From Candidatus Jidaibacter sp. (lineage in GTDB: Bacteria > Pseudomonadota > Alphaproteobacteria > Rickettsiales > Midichloriaceae), in NCBI GenBank assembly GCA_021298045.1, contig JAJTHY010000068.1:1-6314 (forward strand): a DNA stretch of 6,314 nt, read 5' to 3'. This document shows positions 1-4,821 of this stretch, piece by piece. The notes under the pieces were generated by a model. That model was not told the origin of the DNA. It did not search any database and worked only from the letters and a program-made list of their open reading frames with translations. The translations under genes and the position numbers were made by a program. Position 1 is the stretch's first letter; each line of letters opens with the position of its first letter.

Positions 1-126
1 AAGGTTTATTCCCTTTTTACTTATGGGTTTGACTGGTTGAATGAATACTTTTCCACCCCAAAGAACAATTATCTCAGGGCATTATTTCGATCTTTAAAGG
101 TTGCATTTTTAGTCGGAGCATCATAA
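1..126 (+). CDS. Possible 3' end of an unidentified gene (partial at left edge)
   Basis: A frame open from the first base of the window runs 41 codons to TAA at 124-126. It encodes a mixed polar and aromatic sequence that includes DWLNEYFSTPKNNYLRALF and ends LKVAFLVGAS. I do not recognise the family. The same frame continues after the stop with further open pieces (127-201, 205-240, 244-330), interrupted by TAA at 202-204 and TGA at 241-243 and closing at TGA 331-333, so it could also be the visible part of a decayed gene. It points toward the 3' end of atpC, which would make the two genes convergent. A 41-codon open frame can arise by chance in DNA of this composition, so this is only a candidate. 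Confidence 0.3.
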   Translation, partial: KVYSLFTYGFDWLNEYFSTPKNNYLRALFRSLKVAFLVGAS

Positions 127-323
127 GTGTGGGGTACTATGATTAGTCGTGATCAATTTCGCAAATTATGTGAAATTGATTCAGAGCTAATGGCTAATCC
201 TTAATTGGCATTTTCCATTTTTTGCAGCATTTGTCAAAGCTGAAAAGATGATTTTTTAATGGAAGTATCATCTGGAAGAACATCTTTGCTTTTAATGACA
301 GAACCTGATTTTTGGAAAATGCT
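127..323. other. Non-coding stretch downstream of atpC; no confident gene
   Basis: No convincing gene, RNA gene or strong terminator is visible here. On the plus strand, an ATG at 139 opens a 21-codon frame (MISRDQFRKLCEIDSELM and so on) that ends at 204 and lies in the same frame as the left-edge open frame. On the minus strand, the atpC frame stays readable past its stop for 29 codons to TGA at 234-236, then 10 more to TAA at 201-203. A second minus-strand frame is open from atpC down to TAG at 194-196. These overlapping options suggest decayed coding sequence, but they do not show which strand was coding. A short direct repeat GCTAAT-GGCTAAT lies at 187-199. No clear hairpin followed by a T tract follows atpC. 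Confidence 0.4.
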
Positions 324-590
324 TCAGTCCTGAACCTTAGCAGATTCCACCAAAATCACGCACCGCTCTGATGTCACATCCGCAAACCCATCAGTTATCT
401 CAAATTTTATAAACTTTCCACTCTCAGCAACTTCGGCAACAACCGTTCCAGGTATCAGCAAGGACACAAAATTCATGTGCCCTGCAAGCACGCCAAATCT
501 CCCATCTATGCCAGGTAAGTTTATCTCCTTGCAGTCCGCTTCAAAGACTACCGCTTCAGGTGTAATGATTTGAAATGCAAATGATCTCAT
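324..590 (-). CDS. atpC: F1Fo ATP synthase epsilon subunit, short form
   Basis: This is the epsilon subunit of the F1 sector. It sits on the central stalk with gamma, couples rotation to the c-ring and in many bacteria restrains ATP hydrolysis. The 88 residues cover the N-terminal beta-sandwich domain: a start of the form FQIITPEAVVFEADCKEINLPG, the family's GIDGRFGVLAGH stretch at about residues 27-38, and ITDGFADV at about 65-72. The protein ends at VESAKVQD, where that domain closes, so the C-terminal two-helix domain that brings most family members to roughly 110-140 residues is absent. It starts 5 bases after the atpD stop, so the two are certainly co-transcribed. The Shine-Dalgarno signal is weak. 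The frame downstream of the TGA stop stays open apart from a second TGA, which would fit recent loss of the C-terminal domain. Epsilon proteins with only the N-terminal domain are known, so it is probably functional. Confidence 0.93.
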   Translation of the reverse strand: MRSFAFQIITPEAVVFEADCKEINLPGIDGRFGVLAGHMNFVSLLIPGTVVAEVAESGKFIKFEITDGFADVTSERCVILVESAKVQD

Positions 591-595
591 CTGAC

Positions 596-2011
596 TTACT
601 TATTAGTTGAAAGTTTTTGAGCCTTTTCAATTGCTTCATCAATTGAACCAACCATGTAAAAAGCCGCTTCTGGAAGGTGATCATATTCACCATTAACTAA
701 GCCTTTAAAGCCTCGGATAGTTTCGTTTAGCGGCACTAATTTTCCTGGTGCTCCTGTAAATACTTCTGCAACATGGAAAGGCTGCGATAAGAATCGCTGA
801 ATTTTACGAGCGCGATCAACAATAAGTTTATCCTCTTCAGACAATTCATCCATACCAAGAATTGCAATAATGTCTTGAAGAGATTTGTAGGTTTGCAAAA
901 TCCTTTGCACTTCCCTAGCAACTTCATAATGCTCTTGTCCCACAATATCAGCCGAAAGCATTTGCGATGAGCTATCAAGAGGATCAACCGCAGGGTAAAT
1001 ACCAATCTCAGCGATCTGTCTTGAAAGTACCGTTGTCGCATCCAAGTGCGCAAAAGATGCGGCAGGTGCTGGATCAGTAAGGTCATCCGCTGGTACATAT
1101 ATCGCCTGCACAGATGTAATAGACCCTTTTTTAGTAGAGGTAATCCTCTCTTGTAGCATTCCCATTTCAGTTGCAAGAGTTGGCTGATAACCAACGGCTG
1201 AAGGTATGCGCCCTAAAAGTGCAGATACCTCAGAGCCTGCTTGGGTAAAGCGGAAGATATTATCAACGAAAAACAATACATCTTGCCCTTCTTCATCTCT
1301 AAAATACTCAGCTTGTGTAAGGCCAGAAAGAGCAACACGAGCACGCGCCCCTGGCGGCTCGTTCATTTGTCCATAAACTAGGGAAACTTTAGAGCGTTCA
1401 GGGTGAGCTAAATCTATCACTTTAGAGTCAATCATCTCATGGTAAAGATCGTTACCTTCACGAGTACGCTCGCCAACACCAGCAAAAACCGAGAATCCAC
1501 CGTGAGCTTTAGCAATATTATTAATAAGCTCCATAATCAAAACAGTTTTACCAACACCAGCTCCGCCAAAAAGCCCAATTTTACCACCTTTAGCATAAGG
1601 AGCCAATAGATCGATTACCTTAATACCAGTAACCAAAATTTCTGATGTTGTCGCTTGATCTGCGAGAGCTGGAGCTTCACGATGTATAGGAGAATTTTTT
1701 TCCGAGTTAATTACACCACGATCATCAATAGGCTGGCCTATCACGTTCATGATCCTACCCAAAACCTCTCTGCCAACAGGCACAGAAATAGGGCTGCCGG
1801 TGTCTTTAACTTCCAAACCTCGAACAATGCCATCGGTTGTATCCATTGCAATTGCACGAACAACATTTTCACCCAGGTGCTGAGCAACCTCTAAGATTAA
1901 TCTTCTGCCCTCATGCTGGCACTCAAGGGCATTCAGAATTTGAGGCATATGCCCATCAAACTGAACGTCAATAACAGCGCCGATAACCTGTGTAATTTTA
2001 CCTATGGACAT
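596..2011 (-). CDS. atpD: F1Fo ATP synthase catalytic beta subunit
   Basis: This is the catalytic subunit of the F1 head, which makes ATP from ADP and phosphate on the cytoplasmic face of the inner membrane. The 471 residues are full length for the family. In order they show the N-terminal beta-barrel (about 1-75), the P-loop GGAGVGKT at 149-156 with catalytic Lys155 and Thr156, GERTREGNDL at 180-189 with the catalytic Glu181, Walker B VLFFVD ending at Asp250, the family signature PAVDPLDSSS at 340-349, and the DELSEED loop at 388-394 that contacts gamma. FYMVG near residue 451 includes the adenine-contact aromatic. No key residue is missing. It lies 61 bases downstream of lipA with its own plausible promoter and is followed 5 bases later by atpC. 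No gamma-subunit gene precedes it, so the usual atpHAGDC order is broken here. Confidence 0.98.
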   Translation of the reverse strand: MSIGKITQVIGAVIDVQFDGHMPQILNALECQHEGRRLILEVAQHLGENVVRAIAMDTTDGIVRGLEVKDTGSPISVPVGREVLGRIMNVIGQPIDDRGVINSEKNSPIHREAPALADQATTSEILVTGIKVIDLLAPYAKGGKIGLFGGAGVGKTVLIMELINNIAKAHGGFSVFAGVGERTREGNDLYHEMIDSKVIDLAHPERSKVSLVYGQMNEPPGARARVALSGLTQAEYFRDEEGQDVLFFVDNIFRFTQAGSEVSALLGRIPSAVGYQPTLATEMGMLQERITSTKKGSITSVQAIYVPADDLTDPAPAASFAHLDATTVLSRQIAEIGIYPAVDPLDSSSQMLSADIVGQEHYEVAREVQRILQTYKSLQDIIAILGMDELSEEDKLIVDRARKIQRFLSQPFHVAEVFTGAPGKLVPLNETIRGFKGLVNGEYDHLPEAAFYMVGSIDEAIEKAQKLSTNK

Positions 2012-2038
2012 AATAAACCCATTTATTTTTTATGTGTT

Positions 2039-2067
2039 TTAATACCGTGAAATCTATTTCTAGTAAA
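2039..2067 (-). promoter_or_regulatory. Candidate sigma70-type promoter for atpD-atpC
   Basis: Reading the minus strand, a -35-like TTTACT (2067-2062) and a -10-like TATTAA (2044-2039) are exactly 17 bases apart. Each matches the consensus at four of six positions. Transcription would start near 2032, about 20 bases before the atpD start, with a weak GGG-containing ribosome site between. It lies wholly in the 61-base lipA-atpD gap. AT-rich DNA yields such matches often, so this is a candidate only. Read-through from lipA is equally possible. Confidence 0.35.
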
Positions 2068-2072
2068 GCTTT

Positions 2073-2996
2073 TTATGTTGCTGCTTCTAAATTAATTGCA
2101 TCCTTGGAGGCGACATACGCAGCTTTAAGCTTTTCAAAGTCTTCGTCTGCATGGTAAGATGACCTGGTAAGGGGTGATGAAGAAACCATAAGGAATCCCT
2201 TCACTTTAGCCATACGTGCATAGAACTCAAACTCTTCCGGTGTTACAAACCTATCTACCTTAGCATGCTTTGGTGTAGGCTGTAAGTATTGACCGATGGT
2301 TATAAAATCTACCTTAGCGGCCCTTAGGTCATCCATAACCTGCAGAACTTCTTCTTTAGTTTCGCCCAAACCCACCATTATACCAGATTTAGTAAAAATG
2401 CTAGGATCTAAGTCTTTAACTTTGCTTAATAAATTTAAAGAATGAAAATATCTGGCTCCAGGTCTAATATGAGCATATAACGATGGTACTGTCTCTATGT
2501 TGTGATTGTATACATCGGGGCGTGCCTTTACCACTATTTCCAGCGCGCCTTCTTTGCCTCTGAAATCTGGCGTTAGCACTTCTATTGTGGTGTTCGGGGA
2601 GGTTTCGCGTAGTTTTATAATGCATTCAGCAAAGTGATTTGCTCCACCATCGGCTAGGTCATCCCTGTCTACAGAAGTTATAACCATGTGTTTTAAACCA
2701 AGCTTAGAAGTAGCTTTTGCCAGATTCTCCGGTTCATGAGGATCTAATTTATCTGGAATGCCAGTTGCAATATTACAAAAGGCGCAGGCTCTTGTGCAAA
2801 CGCTGCCAAGTATTATAACGGTTGCATGCTTCTTGCTCCAACATTCGCCAATATTTGGGCACGCCGCTTCTTCACATACAGTGTTGAGTTTATGGGCTCT
2901 TATAAGATCATAAGTATTTTTATACTCAGCTGACGTGGGGGCTTTAACCTTTAACCACTCAGGTTTTTTAAAATTAACTTTTTTAGAACTTTCCAT
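2073..2996 (-). CDS. lipA: Lipoyl synthase (radical SAM)
   Basis: Lipoyl synthase inserts two sulfur atoms into an octanoyl chain carried on E2 or H proteins of the 2-oxoacid dehydrogenase and glycine cleavage complexes. The 307-residue protein has the auxiliary-cluster cysteines C41, C46 and C52 (CEEAACPNIGEC) and the radical-SAM motif C67-x3-C71-x2-C74 (CTRACAFC). TSVDRDDLADGGA (about 107-119) and the C-terminal RSSYHA (278-283), whose conserved serine ligates the auxiliary cluster, are also present. It is complete. I chose the ATG at 2996 because a GAGG ribosome site lies 5 bases upstream and the family N-terminus begins here. The frame remains open to an ATG at 3110, but that extra stretch is just the tRNA-Ser gene read as protein. 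The start is 13 bases after the tRNA CCA, so lipA is probably expressed by processing of a tRNA-lipA transcript. Confidence 0.96.
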   Translation of the reverse strand: MESSKKVNFKKPEWLKVKAPTSAEYKNTYDLIRAHKLNTVCEEAACPNIGECWSKKHATVIILGSVCTRACAFCNIATGIPDKLDPHEPENLAKATSKLGLKHMVITSVDRDDLADGGANHFAECIIKLRETSPNTTIEVLTPDFRGKEGALEIVVKARPDVYNHNIETVPSLYAHIRPGARYFHSLNLLSKVKDLDPSIFTKSGIMVGLGETKEEVLQVMDDLRAAKVDFITIGQYLQPTPKHAKVDRFVTPEEFEFYARMAKVKGFLMVSSSPLTRSSYHADEDFEKLKAAYVASKDAINLEAAT

Positions 2997-3001
2997 ACGC
3001 G

Positions 3002-3005
3002 CCTC
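3002..3005 (-). promoter_or_regulatory. Ribosome binding site that fixes the lipA start
   Basis: Minus-strand GAGG lies 5 bases upstream of the ATG at 2996 and within the 13 bases between the tRNA-Ser CCA end and lipA. It supports the short start and excludes the 38-codon longer reading through the tRNA. Confidence 0.65.
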
Positions 3006-3009
3006 AAAA

Positions 3010-3099
3010 TGGAGGAAGGAAAGGGATTCGAACCCTCGATACCCTGTGGGGTAAACACGCTTTCCAGGCGTGCGCCTTAAACCGCTCGGCCATCCTTCC
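3010..3099 (-). tRNA. tRNA-Ser (anticodon GGA), CCA encoded
   Basis: This serine tRNA reads UCC and UCU. All parts fold. The acceptor stem GGAAGGA/TCCTTCC has seven perfect pairs, and the D stem is GCC/GGC. The anticodon stem CACGC/GCGTG encloses loop CTGGAAA with GGA at 3065-3063. The long class II variable arm is TACCC-CACA-GGGTA, and the T stem GAGGG/CCCTT (one G-U pair) encloses TTCGAAT. The body is 87 bases (3099-3013), followed by an encoded CCA (3012-3010). The discriminator base is U, whereas bacterial tRNA-Ser usually has G73. The gene lies 23 bases after the ankyrin gene stop and 13 bases before lipA, leaving little room for a private promoter outside the upstream coding sequence. 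Confidence 0.97.
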
Positions 3100-3122
3100 T
3101 TAAGCTGCATACCATAAACTAT

Positions 3123-3875
3123 TTACAACCCCTTTTCAACATTATCATTCATGATCACACCTTCTAAAATATCAGCAATGATACATTCGCGTATTTTATT
3201 TAAAGGTATTCCTTTGCTGATACCTTCTGTGTAAGAGTTCTGGATGAATTTTAATAAGTCGAATTCTATGTTCGCGCCCTTAATAACTATATAATGCACC
3301 ATATCTGGAATTAGCCCTGCGGACACCATTTCTTTACTGAAGTCCTTACATACCATACTCATCTTGCCTAAAAAACGTAAGAGCCCATATAGCTTTTGAT
3401 TTAATGAGCATCTATGTCCGTTTCTGTTAAAAAAGACCATATCCGAACAAAACATATCTTCTAGATTTTTCAAACCGGTTTTGGAAAAAGTAATTTTTGG
3501 ATGCTTTAAAAATAGACATAACATTTCACGGCTTTGCGCATAACCCAAAGCCGTCCTTCCTAGTGCATCTTCTATGTTTGGCTCAATCGTTGGGTGACCA
3601 AGCAGTAGTTTAACCATGTCTAAGTTGTTGGCTATAACTGCCAAATGCAAACATGTACGCCTCAAAAACATTCGATCTACCGCATTGACGCATGCCCCAT
3701 CTTTAATAAGCCCCTGAGCCAACTTTATATCTCCTAGCGTAATCGCGTAAGTAAGCAGCTCTCCTTCCGACTTTGGAATGCTGTAATTTGAATCGCTTTG
3801 CCATCTTCTAATTCGTAATGGATGTCCAACAACTTCATCTATCTTTCGTTTCATTCCGCGCTTAGCCCGCTTCAT
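3123..3875 (-). CDS. Ankyrin-repeat protein, possible host-interaction factor
   Basis: This 250-residue protein has about two and a half ankyrin repeats: roughly 37-68 (ELLTYAITLGDIKLAQGLIK), 71-104 (RTCLHLAVIANNLDMVKLLL), and a partial repeat at 105-130 (LGRTALGYAQS). Ankyrin repeats bind other proteins and are abundant in intracellular alphaproteobacteria, where some are secreted into the host. There is no signal peptide or membrane segment. The first eleven residues, MKRAKRGMKRK, contain seven Lys or Arg, and RIRR follows at 21-24; this resembles a nuclear-localisation signal. The C-terminal part (131-250) is mostly helical-looking and I do not recognise it. A strong AAGGAG ribosome site supports this start over Met8. 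It lies between an outer-membrane protein and tRNA-Ser on the same strand. Secretion and nuclear targeting are inference; the ankyrin assignment is firm. Confidence 0.82.
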   Translation of the reverse strand: MKRAKRGMKRKIDEVVGHPLRIRRWQSDSNYSIPKSEGELLTYAITLGDIKLAQGLIKDGACVNAVDRMFLRRTCLHLAVIANNLDMVKLLLGHPTIEPNIEDALGRTALGYAQSREMLCLFLKHPKITFSKTGLKNLEDMFCSDMVFFNRNGHRCSLNQKLYGLLRFLGKMSMVCKDFSKEMVSAGLIPDMVHYIVIKGANIEFDLLKFIQNSYTEGISKGIPLNKIRECIIADILEGVIMNDNVEKGL

Positions 3876-3879
3876 ATAA

Positions 3880-3885
3880 CTCCTT
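3880..3885 (-). promoter_or_regulatory. Strong Shine-Dalgarno site of the ankyrin gene
   Basis: Minus-strand AAGGAG lies 4 bases upstream of the ATG at 3875. It is the best ribosome site in the window and decides for this start over the internal ATG seven codons later. Confidence 0.7.
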
Positions 3886-3899
3886 ATAATTTAAAGAAT

Positions 3900-3909
3900 G
3901 CATATATGC
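3900..3909. repeat. Perfect 10-base palindrome upstream of the ankyrin gene
   Basis: GCATATATGC is a perfect palindrome, 15 bases upstream of the ankyrin gene's ribosome site and within the 87-base gap behind the outer-membrane protein gene. On the minus strand it overlaps a weak promoter-like arrangement: TTGCAG, then 17 bases, then CATATA. It could be an operator, a promoter element or chance. No classical terminator (stem plus T tract) is seen in the same gap. Confidence 0.25.
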
Positions 3910-3962
3910 TGCGGATTTCGAAAAACTGCAATTTATTTTATGCTAAATTTTTTTAAAGATTA

Positions 3963-4637
3963 TCAAAAGCTAAAGCGAAAGCCTACAGTTATTAACTGAG
4001 TAGCAGGTAGTTTAGTTGAGGTTTTAATGCCAAAAGCTTGAGAAGATGTTTCAATGGATTTTTGCTTACCCATTTGTTTTACTAAGCGATAACCTAGCTC
4101 TGCGTCTACAGATGAGCTCATGTGGTATGCAAGGCCAACACCGCCTTGGTACGCAGCTTTGCTCAGTGATTTTTTAAGTTTAGCAGACACATCACCTATG
4201 GTTATCCTGTCTTCTAATTCCGTTCTCATAAATCCGAAGCCAGCCATTACAAATGGATTTATGTTGGTTCCGGTTAATAGGTCATAATAAGCATTTGCAA
4301 ATATGCCATATTGATTAATGATGTTTTTAGTAGATGCGGGATTTGGGGAGTTAAGATTTTTTTTCCCAGAAAGCTCTTGTGCATATAGAGGGTTAATGGA
4401 GAGCCTTAGTTCATCGAGTAAGTAGTAGCCAAACCCTGCGTCAAAAACAAATCCGCGGTCCATGGGTTTAAAAGATTGAGCGGCAGATGAATTTATGGTA
4501 GTTGTTATTTTTGGGCTAACAATGCCATAACCTGCATTAATATTAAAATATGTCTTTCCCTCCCTTGGAAAGGCCATTGCGTTAGAAGCAGCCGTAGCTA
4601 TAATGATGGCGGCACACAAGTTAAGGGAAATTCTCAT
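3963..4637 (-). CDS. Outer-membrane beta-barrel surface protein (porin/surface-antigen type)
   Basis: This 224-residue precursor has a signal peptide: MRIS, then a hydrophobic stretch to about residue 19, then AMA before likely signal peptidase I cleavage after Ala22. The mature part, about 202 residues, alternates polar and hydrophobic residues in roughly eight strands, near 29-40, 62-73, 75-87, 107-121, 126-140, 160-172, 175-187 and 213-224. It ends VGFRFSF, a textbook C-terminal beta-signal with terminal Phe for BAM-dependent insertion. This fits the small eight-stranded OmpA/opacity-like barrels and the related surface antigens of Rickettsiales. Its loops would face the host or its vacuole. 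The stop is TGA followed directly by TAA. No ribosome site precedes the ATG at 4637, so translation may start on a short or nearly absent leader. The exact family cannot be fixed by eye. Confidence 0.83.
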   Translation of the reverse strand: MRISLNLCAAIIIATAASNAMAFPREGKTYFNINAGYGIVSPKITTTINSSAAQSFKPMDRGFVFDAGFGYYLLDELRLSINPLYAQELSGKKNLNSPNPASTKNIINQYGIFANAYYDLLTGTNINPFVMAGFGFMRTELEDRITIGDVSAKLKKSLSKAAYQGGVGLAYHMSSSVDAELGYRLVKQMGKQKSIETSSQAFGIKTSTKLPATQLITVGFRFSF

Positions 4638-4649
4638 AATATGTAATTA

Positions 4650-4655
4650 ATTATA
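4650..4655 (-). promoter_or_regulatory. Candidate -10 element for the outer-membrane protein gene
   Basis: A consensus TATAAT on the minus strand lies 12 bases before the ATG at 4637, with only a weak -35 (TGGTTG, 4678-4673) at 17-base spacing. It would give a leader of only a few bases, consistent with the missing ribosome site. A second candidate, TATAAG at 4666-4661, would give a leader of about 17 bases but has no good -35. AT richness limits confidence. Confidence 0.3.
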
Positions 4656-4677
4656 ATTAACTTATATACACTCAACC

Positions 4678-4708
4678 AGAAATTTCACATTTGCGCAACT
4701 AAATTTCT
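4678..4708. repeat. Inverted repeat with central palindrome in the divergent promoter region
   Basis: AGAAATTT (4678-4685) and AAATTTCT (4701-4708) form a perfect 8-base inverted repeat with a 15-base spacer. The spacer holds most of a perfect palindrome, TTGCGCAA (4691-4698). The structure lies between the candidate promoters of the leftward barrel gene and the rightward transporter gene, where a dimeric regulator controlling both could bind. No regulator gene is in the window to name. Confidence 0.4.
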
Positions 4709-4717
4709 AAAGCCACC

Positions 4718-4723
4718 TATAAT
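4718..4723 (+). promoter_or_regulatory. Candidate -10 element for the MHS transporter gene
   Basis: TATAAT on the plus strand is the consensus sequence. No good -35 is found at 16-18 bases (GCAACT at 17). TTGCGC at 4691 is too far, with a 21-base spacer. Transcription would begin near 4730, giving a leader of about 90 bases ahead of the start at 4822. Confidence 0.3.
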
Positions 4724-4740
4724 ACTATATATCCTGAACT

Positions 4741-4770
4741 TTGGTGCAATACAGATAGTGCGCTGCACAA
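4741..4770 (+). promoter_or_regulatory. Possible leader hairpin ahead of the MHS transporter
   Basis: TTGGTGCA (4741-4748) can pair with TGCACAA (4764-4770), giving seven pairs with one bulged G and a 15-base loop. The right arm can instead pair with GTGC at 4758-4761 around a 3-base loop, so two exclusive hairpins share one arm. It lies in the expected transporter leader and could also be an operator. No known riboswitch class is recognised. Confidence 0.22.
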
Positions 4771-4821
4771 CAAGATTATGTTTACTATGGGCTATTTTTA
4801 ATATTTATTTTTTGTTTCATT

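Noticed and set aside
201..326. UGA read as tryptophan, which would extend AtpC to 129 residues
   Set aside because: All Trp codons in lipA, the ankyrin gene and the transporter are TGG. The outer-membrane protein ends at TGA exactly after an ideal beta-signal with terminal Phe. Code reassignment is therefore unlikely.
194..340. A frameshifted alternative C-terminus of AtpC, open to TAG at 194
   Set aside because: The frame is open, but the product is rich in Phe, Cys and Trp (MFFQMILPL, KCCKKWKM) and unlike the helical epsilon C-terminal domain. There is no slippery site that would make the shift plausible.
736..1194. A 152-codon minus-strand open frame inside atpD
   Set aside because: It is an out-of-frame shadow of the conserved atpD coding sequence, has Leu-rich composition without motifs, and has no separate ribosome site or context.
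1655..1894. A 79-codon plus-strand open frame antisense to atpD
   Set aside because: It lies fully inside conserved atpD coding sequence with no recognisable domain or expression signal.
2065..2072. Palindrome AAAGCTTT just after the lipA stop as a terminator
   Set aside because: The palindrome has no loop and no following T tract, and would not form a terminator hairpin.
2997..3110. A 38-codon N-terminal extension of lipA from an ATG at 3110
   Set aside because: The added residues (GWPSGLRR, RGFESLS) are the translated tRNA-Ser gene, a well-known annotation artefact. The family N-terminus and the GAGG ribosome site support the start at 2996.
4778..4801. A 7-codon mini-frame (MFTMGYF) upstream of the transporter
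   Set aside because: It is too short, has no clear ribosome site and has no regulatory codon pattern. Such frames are expected by chance.
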